Origin: Bacillus inaquosorum KCTC 13429
GTDB lineage: Bacteria; Bacillota; Bacilli; Bacillales; Bacillaceae
DNA: 64,000 bases
Assembly (NCBI RefSeq): GCF_000332645.1
Contig: NZ_AMXN01000002.1
Coordinates: forward strand, 372,001-436,000
Direction: 5' to 3'
Both the position numbers and the translations under genes were made by a program. The notes below the pieces were generated by a model. It was not told the origin of the DNA, searched no databases, and saw only the letters and a program-made list of their open reading frames with translations. Positions 47,099-57,609 of the stretch are shown piece by piece. The stretch's first letter is position 1. Every line of letters starts with the position of its first letter.

Positions 47099-48277
47099 TC
47101 ACTCATCATCTTCTTCCGGCCGGCCAAACATTTGGTTTACTGAAGGCTGATTCGTCATCGGCATTGAAACTCCGGCCGCATATGGATTTTGATTTTGATT
47201 AGGATTAGGATTTGGGTTTGCTGCGCCGTAAGGCAAATTAGGACTTCCATAAGCTCCAAGTCCCGAATATCCAGGTGCGGAGAAATATGGCTGATGACCA
47301 TCATCACAGCCACAGTCGTCATGATCTTTGTACGGCATGTATCCTGGAGCTGCAGCCTGCTGGTATGCTCCCATCACTTGAGGTGTGCCATAATGAGGGC
47401 CATACGGCATATGTCCATACGGAGATCCAAAAGCCGGTGATGCGTATTGAGGCGCTCCGAATGAACCGTAATGTCCGTGATGGCTGTTTTCATGATGCTG
47501 GTTTTCATATTCACCCGGATCATACTGAGGCGATACAAAACTTGGCTGGTATCCATGAGGCTGATACATTGGATAAGGTTGTGCCGGATAGAACGGGTAG
47601 CATAATCCTGAACCCGGAAGAATTGGTGAAACAGGAACCGGACACGGCACGAAATGAGCCGGATAATGAAAATAAGGCTGAACAGCCGGCATATTCGGAA
47701 CTGTGTGATGAATGTTTTCTTCTTCCATACCGCCTACCTCTGGCGCCTTTGGCATATTAGGCATATTCGGATAATTTGCATTTTCCATATTACTCATAGC
47801 CTCCTGTTGTGGAAATTGATCTTGCATGTGATACATATGATCATTATTTCCGTCATGATGTTTTGGCTCCTCCGGTTTAGGAGGCGACCAAGGCTGGAAA
47901 AGCTGTTTCATATCATAATAATCGTTCACATCAGCTTCAGGATACACATCTTCCTGCAAATTAGGCATCGGCGGGACATACGGCACAGACTTCTTTTCTT
48001 TCGGCTTTGTGTCTTCCACGTCGACAACGGATTTAGGCTTCTCTTTCGCATATGGGTGTTCTGGATGTTCTTGCTTCACACTCCCGGCCGCCGGGCCCGT
48101 TTTTGGCTCTTTTCTGACCAGGACACCCTCGGACGGCACTTTTATTTTCATTCCAGGCATGATTGAGTCTGGACTGCTGAGCTGTGTATTGAGTTTCTTC
48201 ACTTCCTCAACATCAACTCCGTACTTTTCAGCTATTTTCCAGAGCGAATCGCCTTTTTGAACGATATGGATTTTCAA
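47099..48277 (-). CDS. safA: Spore coat morphogenetic protein SafA
   Basis: The 392-residue protein organises the inner spore coat at the cortex surface. It has an N-terminal LysM peptidoglycan-binding domain (residues 1-47; QKGDSLWKIAEKYGV), a charged linker, and a long Pro/Tyr/Met/His-rich tail suited to cross-linking. The TTG start at 48277 follows GGAGGGG. An internal start at Met164, known in B. subtilis to give the SafA-C30 form, is preserved. It is a few residues longer than I recall for strain 168 (387). Confidence 0.95.
   Translation of the reverse strand: MKIHIVQKGDSLWKIAEKYGVDVEEVKKLNTQLSSPDSIMPGMKIKVPSEGVLVRKEPKTGPAAGSVKQEHPEHPYAKEKPKSVVDVEDTKPKEKKSVPYVPPMPNLQEDVYPEADVNDYYDMKQLFQPWSPPKPEEPKHHDGNNDHMYHMQDQFPQQEAMSNMENANYPNMPNMPKAPEVGGMEEENIHHTVPNMPAVQPYFHYPAHFVPCPVPVSPILPGSGLCYPFYPAQPYPMYQPHGYQPSFVSPQYDPGEYENQHHENSHHGHYGSFGAPQYASPAFGSPYGHMPYGPHYGTPQVMGAYQQAAAPGYMPYKDHDDCGCDDGHQPYFSAPGYSGLGAYGSPNLPYGAANPNPNPNQNQNPYAAGVSMPMTNQPSVNQMFGRPEEDDE
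47786..47805 (-). promoter_or_regulatory. Internal ribosome binding site and start for SafA-C30
   Basis: AGGAGG (47800-47805) lies inside safA and is followed by ATG codons for Met161 (47795-47797) and Met164 (47786-47788). Met164 matches the reported start of the C-terminal SafA-C30 protein. Confidence 0.78.
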
Positions 48278-48392
48278 CGTTTTCCCCTCCTATGCAAAAC
48301 GTGAACAGTTCAGCTGTGATTACAATATGTTTCTTCACAACATATGCCTGAACAAAAGAAGTTATGAGTAAAGGAGGGGAAATATTTCTGAT

Positions 48393-49499
48393 TTACGTGA
48401 TCGCAAGCATTCGATTCAAGGCAAGGAGGGCATTTTGCTGAATGGCTTTTGGCACCTTGATCACGCCTGAAGGTTCTCCTTTTTCTATTTGTTCCAAAGA
48501 CCACAGCAAATGCGGCAAATCGATTCGATTCATTGTCAGACACGGGCACATGTCAGGATTGAGTGATTCGATTTGTTTATCAGGATGCTCTTGAATGATC
48601 CGCTGGACAAGATTCATTTCTGTTCCGATTGCCCACTTGCTTCCCGCTGGAGCCTTGTTGATTGTATCGATAATATATTTCGTTGATCCGCTGTCGTCAC
48701 TTAACGTCACAACTTCATGTGAGCATTCCGGATGCACAATGATCTGAATGTCAGGGTCACGCTCTCTCACATCATGGATATTTTTCGGGGTGAATTTTTC
48801 GTGAACAGAGCAATGCCCTTTCCACAAAATCACTTTTACATTCTTATGATCAGACTCAGTCACTAATTCATCTTTCATCGGGTCCCACACAGCCATATCC
48901 TCAAGCGCGATGCCCAGATCATAAGCCGTATTTCTACCTAAATGCTGATCAGGCAAAAATAAAATTCTTTTTTTCTGGGTAAACGCCCATTCAAGCACTT
49001 TTTTCGCATTCGAAGAAGTTACAGTCGCTCCGCCATGCTTACCGACGAAAGCCTTGATCTCCGCAGTGGAGTTCACATAAGTTAATGGTATGATCGTATC
49101 TCCGAATGTATGCTGAAGCTTCTCCCATGCCCTATTGGTCTGCTGCATGTCAGCCATGTCTGCCATAGAACATCCGGCTCTCATATCAGGCAGGATGACC
49201 GTTTGTTGCTCGCCTGTCAGCATATCAGCGGTCTCTGCCATAAAGTGCACGCCGCAAAATACGATATAATCCGCTTCTTTGTTTTTTTCCGCAATTTGGG
49301 CCAGCTGCAGGGAATCGCCTGTTTGATCAGCAAATTGTATCACTTCGTCTTTTTGATAATGATGGCCTGGTATAAAGAGCCTGCTGCCGAACTTTTTCTT
49401 AATGGCGGCAACACGCGTTTCCATATCCTTTCTCGACATTCCTTTATAACATTCAGGCATCATATCATTCGATTGTTTTATTACATCAAGAATTGACAT
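48393..49499 (-). CDS. nadA: Quinolinate synthase NadA
   Basis: The 368-residue [4Fe-4S] enzyme condenses iminoaspartate with dihydroxyacetone phosphate to quinolinate. Three candidate cluster cysteines stand in [13 protein letters not shown] (near residue 110), HPECSHEV (near residue 230) and [10 protein letters not shown] (near residue 320). ATG 49499 has GGAGG 9 bases upstream. It overlaps the end of nadC by 14 bases. Its cluster depends on NifS encoded across the operator region. Confidence 0.96.
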   Translation of the reverse strand: MSILDVIKQSNDMMPECYKGMSRKDMETRVAAIKKKFGSRLFIPGHHYQKDEVIQFADQTGDSLQLAQIAEKNKEADYIVFCGVHFMAETADMLTGEQQTVILPDMRAGCSMADMADMQQTNRAWEKLQHTFGDTIIPLTYVNSTAEIKAFVGKHGGATVTSSNAKKVLEWAFTQKKRILFLPDQHLGRNTAYDLGIALEDMAVWDPMKDELVTESDHKNVKVILWKGHCSVHEKFTPKNIHDVRERDPDIQIIVHPECSHEVVTLSDDSGSTKYIIDTINKAPAGSKWAIGTEMNLVQRIIQEHPDKQIESLNPDMCPCLTMNRIDLPHLLWSLEQIEKGEPSGVIKVPKAIQQNALLALNRMLAIT

Positions 49500-50355
49500 A
49501 ACGGCATTCCTCCGCAGATTCATTTGATAATGTAACATCCATGCTGATATCTAAACTTTTGACGGAATGAGTCAGAAATCCTAATGAAATATAATTCACG
49601 CCCGTCCCTTTAAAAGCAGGCAAAGATTCTAATGTAATCCCGCCCGAAGCTTCAGTTTTTATATGGTTCGGTGTGAGATTTGCAAAATGTCGGACCGTAT
49701 CAGGCGGGCAGTTGTCAAACATAATAACATCTGCTCCTGCTTCAATTGCTTCCCGCAGCTGTTCCTCCGTTTCAATTTCCACCTCGATATTTACCATATG
49801 CCCCGCTGCCTGACGAGCTTTTTGGCACGCCTCTAAAATAGAGCCGCATGCTGCAATATGATTATCTTTAATCATGATGCCGTCATACAAGCCGAATCGA
49901 TGATTATACCCGCCCCCTGCTCTGACAGCGTATTTTTCCAGCATTCTCAGCCCCGGTGTTGTTTTTCTCGTGTCACAAATTTTAATCTGTTCATCATCCA
50001 GCCGCCGAACAGCCTCCCTTGTCATCGTCGCAATTCCTGACATCCTCTGAATGAGATTTAATACGACCCTCTCTCCTGAAAGAAGCGCAGCCGCCGGACC
50101 GCATAACACGGCAATCACCTCACCTTTTCGTAAAATGTCCCCATCTGTTTTATGCAAAATGATTTGAACATGTTCGTCTAATAAAGCAAAGCCTTCTTTT
50201 ATCACTGCAGCTCCGGCAAAGATGCCGTCTGATTTTGCAACAATCTCCGCTTCACAGCTCTGTTCTCCAAAGATTGACTGCGATGTAAGATCCCCCATCC
50301 CTATGTCCTCAAGAAAAAAGTGATTCAGCAATTTTTTCAGCTGTAAATGATTCAT
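49486..50355 (-). CDS. nadC: Nicotinate-nucleotide pyrophosphorylase (quinolinate phosphoribosyltransferase)
   Basis: The 289-residue enzyme turns quinolinate and PRPP into nicotinate mononucleotide. Typical segments are [20 protein letters not shown] (near residue 137), [20 protein letters not shown] and [10 protein letters not shown] near the C terminus. ATG 50355 lies inside the end of nadB (47-base overlap), showing tight coupling in nadBCA. Confidence 0.96.
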   Translation of the reverse strand: MNHLQLKKLLNHFFLEDIGMGDLTSQSIFGEQSCEAEIVAKSDGIFAGAAVIKEGFALLDEHVQIILHKTDGDILRKGEVIAVLCGPAAALLSGERVVLNLIQRMSGIATMTREAVRRLDDEQIKICDTRKTTPGLRMLEKYAVRAGGGYNHRFGLYDGIMIKDNHIAACGSILEACQKARQAAGHMVNIEVEIETEEQLREAIEAGADVIMFDNCPPDTVRHFANLTPNHIKTEASGGITLESLPAFKGTGVNYISLGFLTHSVKSLDISMDVTLSNESAEECRYVNS

Positions 50356-51904
50356 TTTTCCAAATCCCCTCGTTTTTTCTAATCTTCGTTCCCTTTTTTG
50401 TATGAACAATTTGTCTTCCTTGCCAGCGTACATCAGCTTGAGGAAAATCGGTGCGGAAGTGAGCCCCTCTGCTTTCCTCCCTCAAAAGCGCTGAAAATGT
50501 CATCAGCTTTGCAGTTTGCCATAAATGAGAAAGTTCCAGCTGCGGTATTGTGATATCCTTCACATTCACTTCCTGAAAAGGAAGCGTATGAAGCCAGATG
50601 CTCAGCTCAATCAGACTGCCTTGTTCCCGCAAGATAGACATGTTGCTTGTCATTCTGCTTTGCAGTTCATACACCTCTGTGTGCGGTACCTCATAGATTA
50701 CACTGTTTTCTGGTGCTGATTGATATTGCATGTTATAAACCGGTTTTTGCATGATATGCTCTGCTGCTCTTTTTCCAAACACCAGCGCTTCCAATAAGGA
50801 ATTACTTGCAAGCCGATTGGCTCCGTGTAAACCGGTGCATGCAGTCTCGCCTATTGCATAAAGCCCCGGCACTGTCGTTTCCCCCCAGCGATTAACTGAA
50901 ACACCCCCCATTAAGAAGTGCATTCCCGGGGCAACAGGTATTTTTCCGCTTTGGATCTCCACCCCTGCTTTTTCACAAATAGCGGTGATGGTAGGGAAAC
51001 GTGCTTCGAAATCAGAAATCGCACTGCAGTCGATATAAACACGGTTTCCTTTTGCCACTTCTTCATGAATAACCCTTGAGACGATGTCCCTTGGAGCCAA
51101 GTCACCTAAAGAATGCCGTCCAGCCATAACCCGGCGGCCGTTTTCGTCAACTAAACATCCGCCTTCCCCTCTGACAGCTTCTGAAACAAGCCCATAGGAA
51201 ACACCATTTTTCACAAGCAATGTCGGGTGAAACTGGGTAAACTCTAAATCAGTTATTTCCGCTCCGGCCCGGTAAGCTAAAGAAAGGCCGTCACCTGTGA
51301 CAGATGGATCGTTCGTATGGTGAAGAAACAGGCTTCCGCAGCCGCCGGCCGCCAGCACAACTGCATCCGCATGTCTTACCTTGATCCGCCCTTGGCTGTC
51401 TTTTGTGATGACACCGATACAGTGCCCATTCTCCATCAGCAAATCTGCTGCTGTTTCATGCTCAATTAGCTCGATATTGCTGTCGATCTGTTTCAGCAAA
51501 TAATCAACTAGCAATCTGCCTGTTGCGTCTCCGCCTGCATGAAAAATGCGGTTGTATGAGTGGGCTCCTTCTCTGCCAAGACAAACATCGCCTTGTTCAT
51601 TGCGGTCGAATGGAAATTCACTCTCCAATAAGCTTTGAATCATGATTTTCCCATCATGTAAAACGTCTGATGCAATCGTCAGATCGTTATGTCCGCAACC
51701 CGCATATAACGTATCCTCCAGATGGGCTTCAATCGAGTCACCTTTTGCATAAGCCGCAGCAATCCCGCCTTGTGCATAGACTGAATTACTGTTTTTGGTG
51801 CTTTTCTTTGTGATGACAGTCACTTCGTATGAAGGCGGGAAAGCGGACGCTAAGGAAAGTGCCGCCGCCCCTGAACCGATGACTGCAATCGTCTTTTTAG
51901 ACAT
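50309..51904 (-). CDS. nadB: L-aspartate oxidase NadB
   Basis: The 531-residue FAD enzyme oxidises L-aspartate to iminoaspartate, the first step of NAD synthesis. The FAD motif IGSGAAALSLA is at the N terminus, with NSVYAQGGIAAAY (near residue 42), the substrate segment SEAVRGEGGCLVDENG (near residue 240) and GLHGANRLASNSLLEALVFG (near residue 360). It leads nadBCA and is divergent from nifS; the shared region carries the NadR-type operator. Confidence 0.97.
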   Translation of the reverse strand: MSKKTIAVIGSGAAALSLASAFPPSYEVTVITKKSTKNSNSVYAQGGIAAAYAKGDSIEAHLEDTLYAGCGHNDLTIASDVLHDGKIMIQSLLESEFPFDRNEQGDVCLGREGAHSYNRIFHAGGDATGRLLVDYLLKQIDSNIELIEHETAADLLMENGHCIGVITKDSQGRIKVRHADAVVLAAGGCGSLFLHHTNDPSVTGDGLSLAYRAGAEITDLEFTQFHPTLLVKNGVSYGLVSEAVRGEGGCLVDENGRRVMAGRHSLGDLAPRDIVSRVIHEEVAKGNRVYIDCSAISDFEARFPTITAICEKAGVEIQSGKIPVAPGMHFLMGGVSVNRWGETTVPGLYAIGETACTGLHGANRLASNSLLEALVFGKRAAEHIMQKPVYNMQYQSAPENSVIYEVPHTEVYELQSRMTSNMSILREQGSLIELSIWLHTLPFQEVNVKDITIPQLELSHLWQTAKLMTFSALLREESRGAHFRTDFPQADVRWQGRQIVHTKKGTKIRKNEGIWKNESFTAEKIAESLFS

Positions 51905-51921
51905 ATGCCACCCTCCTGTTG

Positions 51922-51952
51922 TTTACACCTGTCTTGACACCTATATTTACAC
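51922..51952. promoter_or_regulatory. NadR-type operator: three 12-bp-spaced TT[T/G]ACAC repeats
   Basis: TTTACAC (51922-51928), TTGACAC (51934-51940) and TTTACAC (51946-51952) lie in the same direction at an exact 12-base period in the nadB/nifS gap. The middle copy forms the nifS -35 box. NadR (YrxA) is the known nicotinate-responsive repressor of both units. Confidence 0.75.
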
Positions 51953-51963
51953 AAGGATAAAAT
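51934..51963 (+). promoter_or_regulatory. Sigma-A promoter of nifS-nadR
   Basis: A perfect TTGACA (51934-51939), an 18-base spacer and TAAAAT (51958-51963). The opposing nadB promoter is less clear; TTGAGT near the other side is a candidate -35. Confidence 0.72.
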
Positions 51964-52005
51964 AAACTCAAGAGTTTTTTGGAGAACGGATGGAGGAACG
52001 ACCCG

Positions 52006-53697
52006 ATGATTTATTTAGATTATGCAGCGACAACGCCTATTTGCGAGGAAGCCCTTAATGTATATCAGAAGCTCAGTATGGATATGTACGGTAATGCCAG
52101 CAGCCTGCATGATGCAGGAGGAAAAGCAAAGCACATACTGGAGTACTGCCGCGAGAAAATCGCTGACATCATTGGCGGAGAAGCAAGCGGCATCTATTTT
52201 ACAAGCGGCGGCACTGAATCCAATTTTCTGGCTATTCAATCACTGTTAAACGGCCTGCCAAAAACAAAAAGACATTTCATTACGACTGCCATGGAGCATC
52301 AGTCCATTCATAACTGTGCTGCTTTTCTGGAACAGCATGGATTTGATGTAACAATCATTGAACCGGATGAATACGGGCTTATTACCGAGGAAATATTAGC
52401 AGCTCATATACGCCCGGAAACAGGTCTGGTATCTATCCAGCATGCCAATTCTGAAACCGGGATCATTCAGCCCATTCAACGTCTGTCTTCATACCTGCAT
52501 AATAGGGACATTCTTCTTCATTGCGACGCTGTTCAAACATTTGGAAAAATCCCTATCAGTACAGAAGAACTGGGGGTGGATGCACTCTCAGTGTCCAGCC
52601 ATAAAGTCCACGGTCCTAAAGGAGTTGGCGCGGTCTATATTCGGCCAGATGCCCCTTGGAAGCCCGTTTACCCTCTTACCTCTCACGAACACGGATTCAG
52701 AGCCGGTACCGTGAATGTTCCCGGGATCGGAGCCTTTACTGCCGCTGCTGAGCTGATTGTAAGCGAAATGGATAAACAAATATCTCGCAATGAGACATTA
52801 AGAACATACCTTTTAGACCAAATCAGCATTCGGTCTCTCCCTGTAACTCTTGCGGCAAACACTTCAAAAACGGAATGTCTTCCGCATATTGTCGGGTGTT
52901 TTTTTCACGCATTTGAAGGACAATATGTTATGTTAGAATGTAATCGGAGCAATATTTGCATATCAACGGGCAGCGCTTGTTCTGCCGGTTATCACGGTCC
53001 GTCTGCAGCGATGAAAGCATTAAGAAAAACAGACCAAGAAGCCCTGCAATTTATCCGCATCTCTTTTGGAAGGCATACAACGGAGGAACAGCTGGATAAG
53101 TTATTACATACGTTTACAGCGCTTTGGGAACAAAAGAAAGGAGAGAACTTGATATTGACCGAAGAATTAAAGCTCATGGGCGCCAACAGGCGTGACCAGC
53201 TTCTTCTGTGGCTGAAGGAATCCACATCACCGCTGACAGGGGGAGAACTCGCAAAAAAAGCGAACGTTTCAAGACAGGTAATTGTTCAGGATATATCGCT
53301 CTTGAAAGCGAAAAATGAACCGATTATCGCCACAAGCCAAGGATATGTATACATGGATGCAGCCGCTCAGCAGCACCAGCAGGCCGAAAGAATCATAGCT
53401 TGTCTGCACGGTCCTGAACGGACAGAAGAGGAACTGCAGCTTATCGTGGACGAAGGTGTTACAGTAAAAGACGTAAAAATTGAACATCCAGTATACGGAG
53501 ATTTAACTGCAGCTATCCAAGTAGGCACCCGGAAGGAAGTTAGCAATTTCATCAAAAAAATCAATTCTACGAATGCCGCCTATTTATCACAGCTGACGGA
53601 CGGCGTGCATCTTCATACACTGACAGCACCGGATGAACACCGCATCGACCAAGCCTGCCAAGCACTCGAGGAAGCCGGTATTTTAATTAAAGACTAA
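52006..53697 (+). CDS. nifS: Cysteine desulfurase NifS in continuous frame with NadR
   Basis: From ATG 52006 (GGAGG 9 bases upstream) an uninterrupted frame of 563 codons covers NifS (about residues 1-380) and then the whole NadR repressor. The NifS part is a PLP desulfurase with PLP lysine in SVSSHKVHGPKG (Lys200) and catalytic cysteine in STGSACSAGY (Cys325); in B. subtilis it builds the NadA cluster. NifS and NadR are normally separate, overlapping genes; removing one GA at 53141-53146 would give a NifS of 395 residues ending at 53195. NadR can still start internally. Whether a fused protein is made is unknown. Confidence 0.85.
   Translation: MIYLDYAATTPICEEALNVYQKLSMDMYGNASSLHDAGGKAKHILEYCREKIADIIGGEASGIYFTSGGTESNFLAIQSLLNGLPKTKRHFITTAMEHQSIHNCAAFLEQHGFDVTIIEPDEYGLITEEILAAHIRPETGLVSIQHANSETGIIQPIQRLSSYLHNRDILLHCDAVQTFGKIPISTEELGVDALSVSSHKVHGPKGVGAVYIRPDAPWKPVYPLTSHEHGFRAGTVNVPGIGAFTAAAELIVSEMDKQISRNETLRTYLLDQISIRSLPVTLAANTSKTECLPHIVGCFFHAFEGQYVMLECNRSNICISTGSACSAGYHGPSAAMKALRKTDQEALQFIRISFGRHTTEEQLDKLLHTFTALWEQKKGENLILTEELKLMGANRRDQLLLWLKESTSPLTGGELAKKANVSRQVIVQDISLLKAKNEPIIATSQGYVYMDAAAQQHQQAERIIACLHGPERTEEELQLIVDEGVTVKDVKIEHPVYGDLTAAIQVGTRKEVSNFIKKINSTNAAYLSQLTDGVHLHTLTAPDEHRIDQACQALEEAGILIKD
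53155..53697 (+). CDS. nadR: Nicotinate-responsive transcriptional repressor NadR (internal start)
   Basis: The 180-residue repressor (YrxA) has an N-terminal winged helix (RRDQLLLWLKES to VSRQVIVQDISLLKA, about residues 10-55) and a C-terminal 3H domain whose histidines appear in IEHPVYGDL, VHLHTL and PDEH; they should bind a metal and nicotinate. The start is TTG 53155 or TTG 53149, behind AAAGGAG at 53137-53143. It is in the same frame as nifS here. It should repress nadBCA and its own operon when nicotinic acid is plentiful. Confidence 0.88.
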   Translation: MTEELKLMGANRRDQLLLWLKESTSPLTGGELAKKANVSRQVIVQDISLLKAKNEPIIATSQGYVYMDAAAQQHQQAERIIACLHGPERTEEELQLIVDEGVTVKDVKIEHPVYGDLTAAIQVGTRKEVSNFIKKINSTNAAYLSQLTDGVHLHTLTAPDEHRIDQACQALEEAGILIKD

Positions 53698-53724
53698 AAA
53701 AAGCCCTTTATTGGGCTTTTTTTA
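53696..53724. terminator. Shared terminator of nadR and pheA
   Basis: AAAAAAAGCCC, loop TTTATT, GGGCTTTTTTTA lies between convergent genes with runs on both sides. Confidence 0.87.
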
Positions 53725-54576
53725 TAATTGGTAGGACTGATATGCACCAAGAAGCTTCACTTTGCAGCCGAGCGCTTCGAGCTCCTGCATGGCACCTGGA
53801 ATCAATACCTCATCAAACGCTTTCTCAATATCAATAATAAAGAAATAATGGCCCAGTCCGGTTTTAGTCGGACGTGATTCAATCTTTGACAAGTTTAAGT
53901 TTCTCCAAGAAAAAGCAGACAGCACTCTGTGCAGCGCCCCGGATTGATCATCCGGAAGCATCACCATCAGGGTCGTTTTGGGCCTTGAGCTCAATTTTGA
54001 ATTCACTTCAAATGATATGTTTTCATCAGGAGACAGGATCACAAATCTCGTATGATTGTCCCTATAATCCTGTATATCTCGTTTCACGATTTTTAATTCG
54101 TATGTAGAAGCTGCCATTTCATTGGCAATGACCCCGATATTCAGCTCAGGATGGTCACTGACAAATTCTGCTGCCGCCCCAGTTGAGTTGGCGTATTCAT
54201 ATGGAACGGAAGGAAAATGACGATGGAGAAATTTATGGCATTGCGCAATCGCATGTGAGTGTGAATAAATTTTGTCGAGCTCTTTCCATGCACTCTCTCT
54301 GGAAGGATGGACAAGCAAGTGCTGATGAATCGGCAATGTCATTTCACCCACGATTGGCAAGGGCTGCTCATGTATTAAATAGTCTATCGTTAAATTTACT
54401 GATCCTTCTAATGCATTCTCTAAAGGAACAAAAGCGAAATCAACTTCGCCTGCAACTGCCGCATCTATACACTCCGGTATGGTGCGGTAAGCAACATGTT
54501 CGGCGCCGTTTTGAAAACAAGAACTGACTGCTAGATGTGTGAATGTAGCTGCTGGACCTAAATAACCGACTTTCAT
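53722..54576 (-). CDS. pheA: Prephenate dehydratase
   Basis: The 284-residue enzyme converts prephenate to phenylpyruvate in phenylalanine synthesis. The catalytic domain (residues 1-about 180) opens MKVGYLGPAATFTHLAVSS and carries NSTGAAAEFV; a C-terminal ACT domain with LSKIESRPTKTGLGHY should bind phenylalanine for feedback inhibition. ATG 54576 follows GGGAGAGAAG. pheB lies 16 bases upstream. Confidence 0.96.
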   Translation of the reverse strand: MKVGYLGPAATFTHLAVSSCFQNGAEHVAYRTIPECIDAAVAGEVDFAFVPLENALEGSVNLTIDYLIHEQPLPIVGEMTLPIHQHLLVHPSRESAWKELDKIYSHSHAIAQCHKFLHRHFPSVPYEYANSTGAAAEFVSDHPELNIGVIANEMAASTYELKIVKRDIQDYRDNHTRFVILSPDENISFEVNSKLSSRPKTTLMVMLPDDQSGALHRVLSAFSWRNLNLSKIESRPTKTGLGHYFFIIDIEKAFDEVLIPGAMQELEALGCKVKLLGAYQSYQL

Positions 54577-54592
54577 GACGATCTTCTCTCCC

Positions 54593-55036
54593 TTATGCAC
54601 CTGAACCTAATATTTCAACCTTTTCTACAAAATCAAACTTCCTGAGCTTATTCATTAATGTATGAATGTCCTCTTCCATTGCAGACGTACTGATCGACAG
54701 TGTCACATTTGCTCTGCCCTGAAGCGGGATGGTCTGGTGAATGGAAAGAACGTTGCTTCCAGAATCAGCTACCGCCTGCAGGAGCTGAGATAGTGCACCT
54801 GATCTATCCTCCAAATGAAAGAAGAGTGTGATAATTTGTTCTTTAACCATAGTGTAGAACGGAAAAACAGCATCTCTGTATTTATAAAACGCACTTCTGC
54901 TTAAATCCACCTTTTGAACGGCATCTGCCACTGAATCTGCTTTTTTTCGATCAAGCAGCTTTTTGACTTCCAATGTTTTTCTCATCGCATCGGGCAATAC
55001 ATCTTCACGGACAAGATAAAATGTCTCCTCTTTCAT
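54593..55036 (-). CDS. pheB: ACT domain protein PheB
   Basis: The 147-residue protein has an N-terminal helical region ([20 protein letters not shown]) and a C-terminal ACT domain (about residues 68-145) that should bind an amino acid. In some bacteria it is annotated as chorismate mutase, but it lacks that fold and this name is doubtful. AAGGGGGG precedes ATG 55036. It is coupled to pheA. Confidence 0.93.
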   Translation of the reverse strand: MKEETFYLVREDVLPDAMRKTLEVKKLLDRKKADSVADAVQKVDLSRSAFYKYRDAVFPFYTMVKEQIITLFFHLEDRSGALSQLLQAVADSGSNVLSIHQTIPLQGRANVTLSISTSAMEEDIHTLMNKLRKFDFVEKVEILGSGA

Positions 55037-55057
55037 TTGCATCCCCCCTTTAAAATA

Positions 55058-55080
55058 GAGAGCCTGACATCCAGGCTCTC
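55058..55080 (-). terminator. Hairpin between obg and pheB
   Basis: GAGAGCCTG, loop GATGT, CAGGCTCTC on the minus strand is followed by TATTTTA. The stem is perfect but the T run is weak, so it may be a partial terminator or attenuator. Confidence 0.6.
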
Positions 55081-55093
55081 CTCTCAGCCATCA

Positions 55094-56401
<1,308 letters not shown>

Positions 56402-56413
56402 TTAAAAACTCCG

Positions 56414-56992
56414 CTAGTCCAACCCAATTTCAATCAGACATTCGTGACTTGTGATCTCAAAACGCATGATATCAACGTCCTCATATCCATTTTGCTGAAT
56501 ATCATCAAAAGCAGATGGATCGGCAAAAGCGCCGTGAAAATCAAGGTACAGAATCAGCTGCATGTCAGGATGATCCGTTTGAAGCGAAACCGTTAAATGA
56601 TTTTCGCTCTCTCTGCTGACTGCTTGATCAAACAGATAAAACAGCTTTCTCATCAGTTTCGCCAGCTTTTGATCATAAGCCGACAAATCCTTAATTTCTC
56701 CAAGAACTTCATATTCAAGCGTCATATAATGGGTTTTCCAATTAAATGTAAGAAAGTCGAACGCCAAATGCGGTGTTTTCAGGTTTGAGAGCTTTGATTC
56801 GTGCTTTGCGTCTATAACCATTTCTTCAATCATTTCAAAGACGCGGTCATACTTCTGCAAGCTTAAGTTTCCTTTAATCAGCTGTAGCTTATTCATCCAA
56901 TCATGCCGGGAATGGCCGAGCAGATGAATCAGTTCGTTTGTTAATGCCGTGTCGCTTATATTTTCTTCTTGATTTTTTGAAACATCCTTCAT
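56414..56992 (-). CDS. spo0B: Sporulation phosphotransferase Spo0B
   Basis: The 192-residue protein passes phosphate from Spo0F to Spo0A in the sporulation phosphorelay. The phosphorylated histidine is His30 in HSRHDWMNKL, in a histidine kinase-like four-helix bundle; the C-terminal part is a degenerate ATPase fold without ATP-binding motifs. ATG 56992 follows GGGAGTG. Confidence 0.96.
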   Translation of the reverse strand: MKDVSKNQEENISDTALTNELIHLLGHSRHDWMNKLQLIKGNLSLQKYDRVFEMIEEMVIDAKHESKLSNLKTPHLAFDFLTFNWKTHYMTLEYEVLGEIKDLSAYDQKLAKLMRKLFYLFDQAVSRESENHLTVSLQTDHPDMQLILYLDFHGAFADPSAFDDIQQNGYEDVDIMRFEITSHECLIEIGLD

Positions 56993-57051
56993 TTTCGCAC
57001 TCCCAATCATTTAATTTCTTATTTAGGAGTCTGTATAAGTGTGTATTATGA

Positions 57052-57060
57052 ATTATAACA
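57052..57060 (-). promoter_or_regulatory. Extended -10 promoter of spo0B
   Basis: TGTTATAAT on the minus strand is a perfect -10 with the TGN extension; the -35 (TTTTTC, 18 bases upstream) is poor. Confidence 0.6.
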
Positions 57061-57269
57061 GAGAAGGCTTTGTTAGAAAAACAATTGTTTTTCCCAGAAA
57101 TATCATGTTCCTTTTTTCTGGCTTTGGTTGATTTGCAGCCAGGCAGAACATTTTATGTATTACTGCTTGGGGAACATATCCAGTGGGTTTGAGACGTTTA
57201 TTCTCATTCTTGGCGGGGTCTGCTCGCACATACTCTGCATTTCATTCTAGGTGTTTACTCCGCATATTG

Positions 57270-57307
57270 CAAAAAAAACTCCAGTCATCATCGACCGGAG
57301 TTTTTTG
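57270..57307 (-). terminator. Terminator of rplU-prp-rpmA
   Basis: On the minus strand AAAAAACTCCGGTC, loop GATGAT, GACTGGAGTTTTTTTT lies just past the rpmA stop codon. Confidence 0.9.
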
Positions 57308-57312
57308 AATCA

Positions 57313-57609
<297 letters not shown>

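Larger units (their letters stand above)
56993..57312. other. Intergenic stretch between spo0B and rpmA
   Basis: About 320 bases. It holds the spo0B promoter near one end and the ribosomal operon terminator near the other. In between (57061-57270) I see no convincing gene, RNA or repeat beyond small imperfect inverted repeats. Confidence 0.6.

Noticed and set aside
48278..48392. A sigma-E promoter for safA
   Set aside because: GGCATATG and CATATTGT are present but only about 11 bases apart, too short for sigma-E.
51979..52005. An earlier in-frame TTG start for nifS
   Set aside because: It would place the GGAGG ribosome binding site inside the coding region; ATG 52006 is better placed and starts at the family's normal N terminus.
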